Position numbers and translations under genes: made by a program
Shown: piece after piece, positions 1 through 9,648 of the stretch
Numbering within the stretch: position 1 is the stretch's first letter
How the letters are laid out: every line of letters starts with the position of its first letter
Assembly: GCA_003152695.1 (NCBI GenBank)
Contig: PMAT01000093.1
Location: forward strand, 66,001 to 124,660
Direction: 5' to 3'
From: Acidobacteriaceae bacterium
Lineage (GTDB): Bacteria > Acidobacteriota > Terriglobia > Terriglobales > Acidobacteriaceae
Length of the DNA stretch: 58,660 nt
The notes under the pieces: model-generated
What the model saw: the letters and a program-made list of their open reading frames with translations, nothing else
The model's database searches: none
What the model was told of the DNA's origin: nothing

Positions 1-405
1 CAGGCCAACAAGCCAGCACAGCAGGCGCCACAGACCAAGCAGGCAAAACAGGAACCCGGTAAGCCCGCGGGGCAGCAACCTGCTCATCAGCGAAGCGCGG
101 CCGAAGAGCAGAGGCAACGCGCCGTGCCGGCACTGCGGCTGAGTGCCAGAAGCAGCGGTCGCATACCTGACGATCGGTTCCGTGCCAGTTTTGGTGAAGG
201 GCACCGGTTCGCGATCAACCAACCAGTGATGGTCGGCGGGTACTCTCGCTTCCAGTACGGCGGCTATTGGTTCGGATTTGTTGAGCCGTGGCCGGTGGGC
301 TGGTATTACACCGATCAGGTTTACGTTGACTACATCGATGGCGAGTATTTCCTGTTTAACCCGTTTTATCCCGGGGTTCGCGTCGCGATCACTTTCGTGC
401 CGTAA
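1..405 (+). CDS. Conserved hypothetical protein, 5' end outside window
   Basis: The frame is open from the first base, so the start lies upstream; 134 residues are visible. The first 40 or so are rich in Q, A, P and K (low complexity, probably a periplasmic linker). The C-terminal part is a compact aromatic domain with the strings FRASFG, RFQYGGYWFGF and VYVDYIDGEYFLF. Similar Tyr/Gly-rich C-termini occur in secreted acidobacterial proteins of unknown function (from memory). It is followed after 82 bases by a lipoprotein gene on the same strand. No enzymatic motif is visible and I give no function. Confidence 0.7.
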   Translation, partial: QANKPAQQAPQTKQAKQEPGKPAGQQPAHQRSAAEEQRQRAVPALRLSARSSGRIPDDRFRASFGEGHRFAINQPVMVGGYSRFQYGGYWFGFVEPWPVGWYYTDQVYVDYIDGEYFLFNPFYPGVRVAITFVP

Positions 406-487
406 CGCCCGCACGCCAATCGTGAATCCTCTGGCGTCGGCGGCAGAGGGCCGGCATCACTGAAGCACGCGCGAAAGAGGGTCAACT

Positions 488-1333
488 ATGCTCAAGTCAG
501 GCTCAGGCCCACTGGCTCGCGCCGGACGGATTCCGGTGCTGATGCTGGTGTTGGTAGTAGCGGCCATCCTTTCGGGATGCAGTTCCAAGCAGGAACAGGC
601 CCGGGATCAGGCCAAGAAGCAGGCGGCTGCAACTGGCCAGGCGCAGCAGGTGGTTTCTGTGGACAAGGATGGGACCACGACGACGACGGTGGTGCAGCCT
701 CCGGCGGCCGGCCAGACCAGCGGAGAGATAACGACTACGGTGACACCGCTCGCGGCTGGGGCACCGGTTCCAGCAGCCTCGGGGCCGACGGTTTCCGCGG
801 TGCCGCAACCGGTCAGCGTGAGTATTCCGGCGGGCGCGATGCTGACGATCCGGATCGATCAGCGCATCAGCGTAAAAACCAGCCGCGCCGGGGACACGTT
901 TACCGGCGAGGTGGTGGACCCAGTGCTGGCCGGCGACAACAGTGTGCTGGTGCCGAAGGGTGCGCTGGTGGGTGGCGCGGTGGATGTGGCGCATCGTCGG
1001 GGACACTTCAAAGGCAGATCGCTGCTGGAACTGCGGTTGACCTCATTGACGTTGAATGGGACACAGTATCCGCTGACCACGCGGGACCTGGCGCGCAGCA
1101 AGAAGGGCAAGGGCAGACGTTCCACGGCCTTGATTGCCGGAGGGTCGGGACTGGGCATGCTGGTGGGTGGCGTGGCCAGCGGCGGCGTAGGCCTGGTGGT
1201 GGGCGGCCTGGTGGGTGGTGGCGCTGGAACCGCCGCCGCGGGATTGACCGGCAACCGGGACATCGACATACCGGCGGAGGCGATTGTGCGCTTCAAGCTG
1301 GCGGACGATCTGGTGGTGCAGCCGGAGCAGTAG
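488..1333 (+). CDS. Putative lipoprotein with glycine-zipper C-terminus
   Basis: 281 residues. A basic N-terminus is followed by a hydrophobic stretch and the lipobox LSGC at about residues 28-31, so the protein is probably lipidated and envelope-attached. A Lys/Gln/Ala and Thr/Pro-rich linker follows to about residue 110. A beta-rich domain comes next (AGAMLTIRIDQRISVKTSRAG, then VLVPKGALVGG), and then a very Gly-rich hydrophobic segment (about 215-255) of the glycine-zipper kind found in outer-membrane-associated proteins. An AGAGGG-type site, AAAGAGGGTCAACT, precedes the ATG. Function unknown. Confidence 0.8.
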   Translation: MLKSGSGPLARAGRIPVLMLVLVVAAILSGCSSKQEQARDQAKKQAAATGQAQQVVSVDKDGTTTTTVVQPPAAGQTSGEITTTVTPLAAGAPVPAASGPTVSAVPQPVSVSIPAGAMLTIRIDQRISVKTSRAGDTFTGEVVDPVLAGDNSVLVPKGALVGGAVDVAHRRGHFKGRSLLELRLTSLTLNGTQYPLTTRDLARSKKGKGRRSTALIAGGSGLGMLVGGVASGGVGLVVGGLVGGGAGTAAAGLTGNRDIDIPAEAIVRFKLADDLVVQPEQ

Positions 1334-1434
1334 TGTGAACAGGCCCTGGCAACTGGAGCTCTGGATTGAGATCAAGCCATTCCATCATTGCAGAGGCTGA
1401 TTGCGCCTTCGCTGCATCTATATGAGTAACAATC

Positions 1435-2187
1435 ATGGAAACCCAAGTTCAGGAGCGCCCGACCGTCGCGCGGCAGATGTTCACCGCCCGCGTGAGCCGT
1501 TCGGTTCTGCTGTCGCCGCAGACCAAGCATCTCGAGCTTAGCGTCGAGGGGGTGGAAGAATTCCGCTTCGTTCCGGGGCAGTTCGTCTCGATTAAGCAGC
1601 CCCGGCCCGATGGCAAAGAGCACACCCGTGCGTACTCCATCGCTTCGCCGCCGCGCCCGAACCCCACGTTCGATCTGTGCCTCAATCGCGTGGAGGAGGG
1701 CTTCCTTTCCAACTGGCTGTGCGATCTGCCGGAAGGCGCGACCGTCCAGTTTCACGGGCCGCACGGCCTCTTCACCTTGCGCGAGCCGCGCAAGGACGCG
1801 GTCTTCATCGCCACCGGAACCGGCATTGCGCCGATTCGCGGCATCATTCATTGGCTGTTCGAGAAGCCGGAGCGCAATCGCGGCCACGAATACTGGCTGG
1901 TCTTCGGCACGCGCTACGACCACAGCCTCTACTATCGCGACGAGTTCGAGCGCATCGCGCGCGACAACCCGAACTTCCACTACGTGCCGACGCTCAGCCG
2001 CTGCGGCGACCTGTGGACCGGCTGCCGTGGCTATGTGCAAGACCACGTGCGCGAGATCGTCGCCGGCCGTAGCGACATGCAGGCCTACATCTGCGGCCTG
2101 CATCAGATGGTGGACGCCAATCGCAAGCTGCTTAAAGAAGAGCTCGGCTGGGACCGCAAGCAGATCGTGTTCGAGCGGTATGACTGA
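1435..2187 (+). CDS. Ferredoxin--NADP reductase-type flavin oxidoreductase
   Basis: 250 residues, the usual size for a stand-alone FNR-like FAD/NAD(P)H oxidoreductase. The N-terminal beta-barrel (about 10-105) carries the FAD-binding RxYSxxS motif as RAYSIAS, with PGQFVSI upstream. The C-terminal nucleotide-binding half begins with GTGIAPIRG (about 127-135), and there is a terminal CGL element (YICGLHQMVD). It probably moves electrons between NAD(P)H and a carrier protein or oxygenase; the partner cannot be named because no ferredoxin or oxygenase gene is adjacent. Monocistronic in appearance. Confidence 0.88.
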   Translation: METQVQERPTVARQMFTARVSRSVLLSPQTKHLELSVEGVEEFRFVPGQFVSIKQPRPDGKEHTRAYSIASPPRPNPTFDLCLNRVEEGFLSNWLCDLPEGATVQFHGPHGLFTLREPRKDAVFIATGTGIAPIRGIIHWLFEKPERNRGHEYWLVFGTRYDHSLYYRDEFERIARDNPNFHYVPTLSRCGDLWTGCRGYVQDHVREIVAGRSDMQAYICGLHQMVDANRKLLKEELGWDRKQIVFERYD

Positions 2188-2191
2188 AAGA

Positions 2192-2212
2192 AGCAATTAG
2201 CAATTAGCAATT
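2192..2212. repeat. Short heptamer array (AGCAATT)x3
   Basis: Three perfect tandem copies of the 7-base unit AGCAATT directly behind the oxidoreductase stop codon. It belongs with the other 7-base arrays of the window (21.5, 46.2, 47.6 and 53.0 kb). Confidence 0.75.
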
Positions 2213-2288
2213 GGCACGTTGACTTCTTGTCATGACCGACAAGCTTAGCGCTTGCCCGGTTCGTATCTCTGGGGCATCATCATCTGTC

Positions 2289-2819
2289 ATGCGTCTCCGT
2301 GCCGCTATCGTCCTGTGCTGCCTGGTGTGTTCGACAATCGCCTTCACTCAAGACTGGAAACAGGTGCGCAGGGCCGACGAGATCAAGTGGGCGAAAACCA
2401 CCAGGCTCGATCCCAGAACCATCCATAAGCTGTGGCGCCAGGCCTCGCGCGCCGTCAATGAGAACGACGATGAGTCGCGCATCGCCGACCTGGACGTCGA
2501 GGGTCTCGCCGAGCGAAACCAGGTCCTGCTGGTCACCTACACGGGAGAGAAAAATTGCCTGACTCTCACCGTCTTCCGGCAATACTCGGCAACGACATTT
2601 TCCAAGGTGTGGTCAGTGGGGCAAGGTCCCGATGGCCAGGGATTCTGCGATAGTGCGTTCGGCAACGCCGGCGCCGACGTCGTGAAGGGGGTGATCCAGG
2701 TGCGCGTGCCGCAGGCCCCGGACGCCTCCAACGGATACGCTAACTACGTGGTTTTCGATTACGAATGGAACGGCCTCACCTACCGCTTCACCGGCAAGCG
2801 AGCCGAGCAGGGGCGGTAA
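2289..2819 (+). CDS. Secreted hypothetical protein
   Basis: 176 residues from the ATG at 2289, where a clear signal peptide begins (MRLRAAIVLCCLVCSTIAFTQ). An upstream in-frame ATG at 2232 would add 19 residues and bury the signal sequence, so I prefer 2289. The mature part has two cysteines (KNCLTLTVF and GFCDSAFGN) that could form a disulphide. I recognise no family. It converges on the next gene across a hairpin at 2824-2854. Confidence 0.72.
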   Translation: MRLRAAIVLCCLVCSTIAFTQDWKQVRRADEIKWAKTTRLDPRTIHKLWRQASRAVNENDDESRIADLDVEGLAERNQVLLVTYTGEKNCLTLTVFRQYSATTFSKVWSVGQGPDGQGFCDSAFGNAGADVVKGVIQVRVPQAPDASNGYANYVVFDYEWNGLTYRFTGKRAEQGR

Positions 2820-2823
2820 CTAC

Positions 2824-2854
2824 CTCCACCCAAGCAAAGGAAGCTTGGTTGGAG
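2824..2854. terminator. Hairpin between convergent genes, CCACCCAAGC repeat family
   Basis: The arm CTCCACCCAAGC, a 7-base loop and the arm GCTTGGTTGGAG give a nearly perfect 12-bp stem with one mismatch. It sits between two convergent genes and may terminate transcription in both directions, although no T-run follows. The same core recurs at 13279-13309 and in part at 15117-15160, so it is also a dispersed repeat. Confidence 0.5.
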
Positions 2855-2868
2855 CACCCGGCAGCTAA

Positions 2869-3348
2869 TCAAAGCGGCGTGCGACAGCCCGTTTTCATAA
2901 GGGATGTTTCGGGTTCTCCGACATGGAAGATAACAGCACATACCTCTCTCGTTCGGGCATTCTTCGGCAGAACTACGTCTCTCCCGAACCGCTTATCTTC
3001 TAGGTCGATGTCCCAAGGCCCAGCGAAGAAGCCAGCGAGAATTGAAGACAGGTAGATCTTGTTCCTCGCCACCTGAAAGAGAACATCAACGCTTTTCTCG
3101 TTGAGCACATCGGGGGGCACTCTGAAGCATCCCCCTTCTAGGGACACCGCCTTCTCGGTCGTTTTGGTCTTGAAGGTCACTGTCTGTGGACCATCGACCA
3201 ACTTCCCATTGAGGCGAACATGAATGGCGAAGCAAGAGGTTTCACCATTCCCACTCGTTGCTTGCCCATGTAGGTTCGCCGCGCTCGTGCAAAGCAGGAG
3301 CGCAACGCCACAGATCATCGACTTATGGCATGCTCCGCGGGTTTTCAC
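2869..3348 (-). CDS. Secreted hypothetical protein
   Basis: 159 residues. A positively charged N-terminus and hydrophobic core (MICGVALLLCTSAANLHGQ) form a signal peptide. The ATG at 3348 overlaps the stop of the thioesterase gene by four bases (ATGA), which supports translational coupling and this start. The mature domain is beta-rich, without a motif I recognise, and has a few scattered cysteines. Its job is unknown; the only context is co-transcription with the thioesterase. Confidence 0.7.
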   Translation of the reverse strand: MKTRGACHKSMICGVALLLCTSAANLHGQATSGNGETSCFAIHVRLNGKLVDGPQTVTFKTKTTEKAVSLEGGCFRVPPDVLNEKSVDVLFQVARNKIYLSSILAGFFAGPWDIDLEDKRFGRDVVLPKNARTREVCAVIFHVGEPETSLMKTGCRTPL

Positions 3349-3857
3349 TCGGCCCCTCTGTCCGCCTTGCGGCGCTCGCGCTCGGCTTGCGAAGCTTCAC
3401 GCCGGCGGAGAGCGCCATCGTAACGCCGCTTTTCCTCCTCGGTTTCAGGGACCACGGGCGCGACCTTCAGCCTTCTGCCGTGCCGGTCCACGGCCACGAA
3501 CGTCAGATAGGCGGTGGCGACCTTCTGGCGCGAGGCGGAGATGTAGTTCTCCACCAGCACCCGGACGCCAACTTCCATTGAAGTATTGAAGGCGCGATTG
3601 ACCGACGATTGCAGCAGCACCATGTCGCCCACATGTACCGGCACCAGAAAGTCGATGTGGTCCATGGAAGCGGTCACGGCGTAGGAGTGCGAGTGGCGAT
3701 GCGCCGCCAGCGCCCCGGCTAGATCGATCCAGTGCATCAAGCGGCCGCCCAACAGCGCGCCCAGCGGGTTGGTGTCATTGGGCAACACGAGTTCGATCAT
3801 TTCTGATTTCGAGTCGCTCACCGGTCTCGGTCGCAGATTGCCGTCGTTCTGTTCCAT
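3345..3857 (-). CDS. Acyl-CoA thioesterase, hotdog fold (YciA/BACH-like)
   Basis: 170 residues. A single hotdog domain covers about residues 15-135: NPLGALLGGRLMHWIDLAGALAA holds the usual Gly-rich turn and the acidic residue of the long helix. DHIDFLVPVHVGDMV follows, then a beta strand pair ending in TFVAVDRHGR. The family hydrolyses acyl-CoA thioesters in the cytoplasm. The last 35 residues are highly charged (EEEKRRYDGALRRRE...) and probably helical. First gene of a two-gene unit with the overlapping secreted protein. Confidence 0.88.
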   Translation of the reverse strand: MEQNDGNLRPRPVSDSKSEMIELVLPNDTNPLGALLGGRLMHWIDLAGALAAHRHSHSYAVTASMDHIDFLVPVHVGDMVLLQSSVNRAFNTSMEVGVRVLVENYISASRQKVATAYLTFVAVDRHGRRLKVAPVVPETEEEKRRYDGALRRREASQAERERRKADRGAE

Positions 3858-3897
3858 GGCGTTCCTTGTGGGTTGCGGTAATTATTGAATTGTAATT

Positions 3898-3975
3898 CTC
3901 ACCACGGAGGCACGGAGATCACGGAGAAGATTCGATACAAACAAAAAAACTCCGTGTGCTCCGTGTCTCAGTGGT
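3898..3975. repeat. Inverted repeat, CACCACGGAGGCACGGAG family
   Basis: The left part CACCACGGAGGCACGGAG and the right part CTCCGTGTCTCAGTGGT are roughly inverted copies around an A-rich centre. The sequence is the diverged sister of the CACCACAGAGACAC element at 46166-46295 and 53121-53155. It fills the space between the thioesterase start and the next gene on the minus strand. Confidence 0.65.
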
Positions 3976-4009
3976 AAATAATCTTCGAGGTCGAGGGACC
4001 TGCTGTTGC

Positions 4010-4474
4010 TCACAAGCCGCAACTTCCCCGGCGCGCCCTTTGCGCCTGCACGTAACACTCGGCCATGCGTTGCACCCGCGGGTCGTCGTGCGGCCGGAGC
4101 CACGAAGCGCTCACCGTTTCGTACAGCAACTCTCCGTGACCGGCCGGCAGGTAGTCGCGCTCGCAAACGAAGAGCACGCGCAGAATGCCGTCGCGCTCCT
4201 CGCCCAAGACAAACCGCACGGCATCGGCATGGCGCTCGGCGGGAAGCCGGCTGCAGGCGTTGGCGTAACCAAGATTGCAGCCCGACTTCAGTTCTTCGTC
4301 ACTGGGCCGCGCGCCCTCGTGACCAGGCGCGGTGCATGTGCCCGCCCATCCCGCGCCCAGGGGAAGCCGCTGCGGAAACGGCCAGTCTGATTCGAATCGT
4401 TGTTCTGGCATGAAGAAGGGGCAGGCCACAAAATCCTCGTCCGCTGCGGCGGGCTGGTAAGAGTGCAACGCCAT
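4010..4474 (-). CDS. Conserved hypothetical with four-cysteine motif
   Basis: 154 residues from the ATG at 4474; an upstream in-frame start at 4552 would run into the neighbouring divergent promoter region. Cysteines C18, C47, C66 and C74 lie in ordered motifs (VACPFFMP, GWAGTC, GCNLGYANAC), a spacing that could bind a metal or an Fe-S cluster. I recall similar CPFF...CNLGYA...C proteins in acidobacteria but know no function. No signal peptide, so probably cytoplasmic. Divergent from the next gene. Confidence 0.68.
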   Translation of the reverse strand: MALHSYQPAAADEDFVACPFFMPEQRFESDWPFPQRLPLGAGWAGTCTAPGHEGARPSDEELKSGCNLGYANACSRLPAERHADAVRFVLGEERDGILRVLFVCERDYLPAGHGELLYETVSASWLRPHDDPRVQRMAECYVQAQRARRGSCGL

Positions 4475-4608
4475 TGTACTGGCGACACAGCATTGCTTCC
4501 AGTGGAGCACAGCGTCACGCCAAGCTGCCGCACCGATCACTGACGTGCTCATTGTATGCGGCTATTATGTACAACGTGCGTGTCACTCTCTCAGTAACCA
4601 ATGATGTT

Positions 4609-5238
4609 ATGAGAAGGTGTGTTCTCGGCCTCCTTCTGACAGGGGCTGTAAGCGCTTGGCCGCAGGCTGTCATCAAGGCCGCGCAAGCAATTGAGCGTTT
4701 CGATGGCGAATGGTGGTTGAAGACAAGTGCCGACGAACACTCCGGCTTCATCAACGGAGCTGATGATTGCCTAACATGGGCTGCACATAAACAAGTTTCG
4801 ACTGCTCGTCAGAAAAATTTTACCGTAACTTGGATGCAGCTCAACGACATGATCGGAAAGTTCTATGAAAGCCATCCGGAAACACGCGATCTAACTGTTG
4901 TCGATGTCTGGACAAAAGTAATGGAAAATCCTAATCCGAACCATGTGCCAGATTCGGAGCACGCAGAGACTTGGAAGAATCCCCACTGGTATCTTGATGG
5001 ATTCTGGTGGCTGGGCGATACTCTAGACGAAAAGAAGGGCTTCGTCGAGGGGTATCTCTGGTGCATACGGACGCAGGTTCCCGCTCCTTCGGAAACGTAC
5101 TCTAAGCCGGTCGGCTTCTACATCGAGAAAATAGACGCGTTCACAAAAGCCAATGGTGACTCGAAAGCCAACCGCGAGAAGGTCGCCTTGATCCTCAGGC
5201 GCTACAAAGACAAGGAGTCTGCTGCTCCTCCCAAATGA
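4609..5238 (+). CDS. Secreted hypothetical with a duplicated W-x-G-C motif
   Basis: 209 residues from the ATG at 4609, where MRRCVLGLLLTGAVSAWPQ forms a signal peptide. ATGs at 4567 and further upstream would only lengthen the N-terminus. The mature protein contains two similar halves: WWLKTSADEHSGFINGADDC (about 35-54) and WWLGDTLDEKKGFVEGYLWC (about 135-154). The W...GF(I/V)xG...C pattern recalls small periplasmic Rap1a-type proteins, but the match is by eye only. The stop overlaps the start of the VWA gene by four bases, so the two are probably co-translated. Confidence 0.72.
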   Translation: MRRCVLGLLLTGAVSAWPQAVIKAAQAIERFDGEWWLKTSADEHSGFINGADDCLTWAAHKQVSTARQKNFTVTWMQLNDMIGKFYESHPETRDLTVVDVWTKVMENPNPNHVPDSEHAETWKNPHWYLDGFWWLGDTLDEKKGFVEGYLWCIRTQVPAPSETYSKPVGFYIEKIDAFTKANGDSKANREKVALILRRYKDKESAAPPK

Positions 5239-6191
5239 CTTTCCCTGCCAGTTCACGCATAGTGCTGCCCTTGCTGGCCGCCTCTCTGCTCATGGCCCAG
5301 CAATCTGTTGTCCCCGGCATGGCCGACGCTGCCAGCTCGCCTGATCCCTGTTTGCGACGGAGCATTCCTGTCACTTTCATCAAGAACATCCAAACTGTGC
5401 CTCCAGTGCGACTACAGGATCTCCAAGTTGCGGTTAAGGGAACCCCAGCTTCAATCATTTCCGTCGTGCAGGAGAAGCATGCTCCGCAAGTCATCCTGCT
5501 GATCGACGCCAGCGGCAGCATGGGGCCCTCGTTGCAAGGATCTGGCTGGGGAATCGGTCTGCCGGCGGCGAAATTTGCCGCCGACGCAATTCCTCCTGAA
5601 GCCTCTGTCGCCTTCGGCACATTCGGTGAGCACTTGCAGATTTCCGAGTTTCAGGATGCGACCAGTCTCACTCAGCTAGTTCTTGCTTTGGGGAAGACGC
5701 AACCAAAACTTAGGACCGCGTTGTACGACGCGGTCAGCAACGCATCTTCCCGGTTCAAAACTCCGCAGTTCGGAGACACCATTTATGTCGTGACGGACGG
5801 CGGCAATAATCGCAGTTCGATTGGACTGCATCAATTGGAGGACGAATTAATCGCGCGCGGGGTTCGGGTATTCGTTTTCCTGGTAGCGCATCCGGGATTT
5901 CTCACCCCAGAAGAACGCGAAGGCCCAACTAATATGGAAGAGTTGGCACAAAAAACGGGCGGCGGCCTTGTCACGTTATCGTCCAACGAATGGTTCACCA
6001 AGCCAGAGGCCGCGTCGATGGCGAAAAGCATCAGGGAGCAAGTAGCGGCTCCCAACCGAATGGAATTGCAACTAACCAGTCCGCTGAGCAAGCCAGCCAA
6101 ATTGTCTGTCACCCTCCCGCGGGAACCAAAGGCATACACAATCGTTTATCCTCGACTCCTTGAGCCGTGCGCGAAGAGTGCGGGGCAGTAA
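5235..6191 (+). CDS. Secreted VWA-domain protein
   Basis: 318 residues. A signal peptide covers about residues 1-30. A von Willebrand A domain runs from about 85 to 265 with an intact MIDAS motif DASGS (in LLIDASGSMGPS, near residue 92) and a later VVTDGGNN that fits the third metal-site loop. Such VWFA-related proteins are abundant in acidobacteria. The domain normally binds Mg2+ and a protein partner outside the membrane; the partner here is unknown. Coupled by ATGA overlap to the upstream secreted protein. Confidence 0.82.
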   Translation: MTFPASSRIVLPLLAASLLMAQQSVVPGMADAASSPDPCLRRSIPVTFIKNIQTVPPVRLQDLQVAVKGTPASIISVVQEKHAPQVILLIDASGSMGPSLQGSGWGIGLPAAKFAADAIPPEASVAFGTFGEHLQISEFQDATSLTQLVLALGKTQPKLRTALYDAVSNASSRFKTPQFGDTIYVVTDGGNNRSSIGLHQLEDELIARGVRVFVFLVAHPGFLTPEEREGPTNMEELAQKTGGGLVTLSSNEWFTKPEAASMAKSIREQVAAPNRMELQLTSPLSKPAKLSVTLPREPKAYTIVYPRLLEPCAKSAGQ

Positions 6192-6217
6192 ACGGTGCAG
6201 ATAAGGAGATTGGACCC

Positions 6218-6541
6218 ATGCCCGACGAGGGCCGCGTGGCGGCGCTGAAAGAAATACTGGACGCCAATCCCGATGACGCCTTTGCGCGCTACGCTCTGGG
6301 GTTGGAGTACTCCGGCGCGGGCGAGACCGACGCTGCGCTGGCCGAGTTCCAGAGCTTGCTGGCGGCGCATCCCGATTACACCAACGGATACTTTATGGCG
6401 GCGCAGGCGCTGGCGCGCGCCGAGCGCAAAGAGGAAGCGCAGTCGCTGTTGCAGCAGGGCATCGAATGCGCCCGTCGCACCCGAAATCAGCACGCCCTGG
6501 CGGAGATGGAAGCCATGCTCGACGAGCTGGAGCGGGAGTAG
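6218..6541 (+). CDS. TPR-repeat protein
   Basis: 107 residues from the ATG at 6218, chosen because AAGGAGA stands about eight bases upstream; an earlier in-frame start at 6167 lies inside the preceding gene. Two to three tetratricopeptide units are visible (DDAFARYALGLEYSGAGETDAALAEFQ, then YTNGYFMAAQALARAERKEEAQSLLQ). Probably a small cytoplasmic scaffold. No enzymatic part. Confidence 0.8.
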   Translation: MPDEGRVAALKEILDANPDDAFARYALGLEYSGAGETDAALAEFQSLLAAHPDYTNGYFMAAQALARAERKEEAQSLLQQGIECARRTRNQHALAEMEAMLDELERE

Positions 6542-6588
6542 TGCTGGGCGGAACAGGCAGCGGAAAACTTAAGTAAGCACACCCACTG

Positions 6589-6718
6589 TGTCATGCTGAG
6601 CGAGCGCGGCAGTAGTTGGCCGCGCGAGTCGAAGCACCCCTACTGGATCCATGAGATCAGGGCGATCATAGGGACCCTTCGACTCGCGGCAAAAGCAGCC
6701 GCTCGCTCAGGGTGACAC
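6589..6718. repeat. Intergenic inverted repeat (TGTCATGCTGAGCGAGCG)
   Basis: The left end TGTCATGCTGAGCGAGCG returns inverted at the right end as CGCTCGCTCAGGGTGACA, and an inner pair (CGCGAGTCGAAG / CTTCGACTCGCGG) strengthens it. The 130-base unit can fold into a long cruciform. It stands alone between the TPR gene and gatA. Repeats of the GTCATxCTGAGCGA type are common between genes of acidobacteria (recollection, not searched). Confidence 0.7.
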
Positions 6719-6784
6719 CACAAGAACTTCTTCAGCAGCCGTGAAACTGTGCCTCTTCCTCAGCGACTTGTAAGATAGCTTCAG

Positions 6785-8236
<1,452 letters not shown>

Positions 8237-8252
8237 GCCACCTCCAACTTCT

Positions 8253-8837
8253 CTACGGAATCTCTTCGTAATAACGCTCTCCGGCACAAGCGCGGCACAG
8301 GATTTTTCCCTCACGCCGCACTTCGCGCTGGAAGTTGATGCCTTCGCCGCATTGCTCGCACACGATGCGTTCGCCTTTGTAGCCGGGCAACTCCTCGGGC
8401 GGCAACGCGACCTTTACCCACTGCACCGTGAACAGGTCGTCATTCGATATCTCGCGATAGGCCAGCATCTGCTGCTGGTTCTTGTTCTCGATTTCGGGGT
8501 GCATTTGCCGCGCCAGCGCCTTCGAGCTTTCGCGGGCGCAGACCCGCACCGCTCGCTGCGAGGCGAGATCGACAAACGTCGCGGCCACTTTACCCCAGTC
8601 CCGGAACTTGAGCGCCCGCTTGCCCAACCGGCATCCGGTTACGACGGCAACGGCGTCGGTGGCGCAGCGGTCAATCTCCACAAAGGTGATGAGACGCTTG
8701 CGATCTTTGCCGCGCGGATCGTCGATGCCCAGCAGTTCCAGCCCGAGCATGGCCAGTCGGACCCCCAGCACCTGCCCGGCACACAGATGTCCGTGGGCTA
8801 GCTCGGCTTCGCGCAGTAGTTCGTCAAAGGTCTTCAA
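8253..8837 (-). CDS. FmdE-family protein with C-terminal zinc ribbon
   Basis: 194 residues. The N-terminal part matches the FmdE family (formylmethanofuran dehydrogenase subunit E-like): AHGHLCAGQVLGVRLAMLG near residue 15, then VEIDRCATDAV and TGCRLGKRALKFRDWGK. The C-terminal 35 residues carry CEQCGEGI and CRACAGERYY, a CxxC-CxxC zinc ribbon of the DksA/TraR type. In other bacteria the family sits near molybdenum enzymes, but no such gene is next to it here. It is convergent with gatA and leaves only 16 bases between the stops. The precise role is unknown. Confidence 0.8.
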   Translation of the reverse strand: MKTFDELLREAELAHGHLCAGQVLGVRLAMLGLELLGIDDPRGKDRKRLITFVEIDRCATDAVAVVTGCRLGKRALKFRDWGKVAATFVDLASQRAVRVCARESSKALARQMHPEIENKNQQQMLAYREISNDDLFTVQWVKVALPPEELPGYKGERIVCEQCGEGINFQREVRREGKILCRACAGERYYEEIP

Positions 8838-8878
8838 GGGAAACTTGTGCTCCGTCTCAAAGTTGATCTGAATTAAGG

Positions 8879-9538
8879 TTAGTCGGAATCGTCGTCGGCC
8901 ACTTCGTCAACAAAGTGGCCCCGCACGGTCACGCTGAGCTTGTCACCAACTTTGGGAAGAAAGGTCACGCGCGCGGGTTGACGATCCCAGTGCGGGGCGG
9001 CGCAATCGGAGTCGGGCTGGTCGCCGCTATTGGCCTTCCCCAGTTCTTTACGATACAGCGGCTTCTTGACGCCAATTTGCACGACTACGGCGTCGAGTTT
9101 TTCGCCATTGGCGGTGATGCCGCAGTACGCCGCATAGTCACGGTACCAACTTACCTCCGAGTAGAACGGATCGAAATCGGGCAACTTGATTGGCGTGATC
9201 TTCCCGGAACTGCGGTCCACCAGCAGCCACCCGCCCAGTTGCCAAAGCCATTTCGGAGACTTGCGCGCCTCCTCGGGCAGCGCGTCGTTGGTACGAAATA
9301 CCCGCCGCACCACGAACTGCCGATCGGTGACGTCGTGTGACGTGCCGGTCGTAAACTCCTTCAGCTTGGCGTCCACAAACAGCGGACGGACCGCGATATC
9401 CATCGTCTTGGTTTCCGCAGCGCCGATGAACAACTTGACTGGCAGCGGCTTTCCCAGGCTCACCACGTGGGGCTTGGAAGCAGCGCTGACGGCAACATTC
9501 AACAATAGCAGGACGCCGAGTAGGTGAGCGGTGCGCAT
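8879..9538 (-). CDS. Secreted hypothetical protein
   Basis: 219 residues from the ATG at 9538, where MRTAHLLGVLLLLNVAVSAAS is a clean signal peptide; the frame extends upstream to 9661 but that would bury it. The mature protein is beta-rich with no recognised motif. The C-terminus is acidic (DEVADDDSD). It follows the FmdE-like gene's strand but is upstream of it with a 41-base gap, so the two may share a transcript. Function unknown. Confidence 0.7.
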   Translation of the reverse strand: MRTAHLLGVLLLLNVAVSAASKPHVVSLGKPLPVKLFIGAAETKTMDIAVRPLFVDAKLKEFTTGTSHDVTDRQFVVRRVFRTNDALPEEARKSPKWLWQLGGWLLVDRSSGKITPIKLPDFDPFYSEVSWYRDYAAYCGITANGEKLDAVVVQIGVKKPLYRKELGKANSGDQPDSDCAAPHWDRQPARVTFLPKVGDKLSVTVRGHFVDEVADDDSD

Positions 9539-9648
9539 CGCTAAGGAAAGGCTAATCCCCGCTTGCAGCCGCTGCAAGTCCCGTCCACAAGAAACGAGCT
9601 TGGCCTTCGGATCGGCTGGCGTAAAATCAGAAAACAGAAGCCTGAGGT

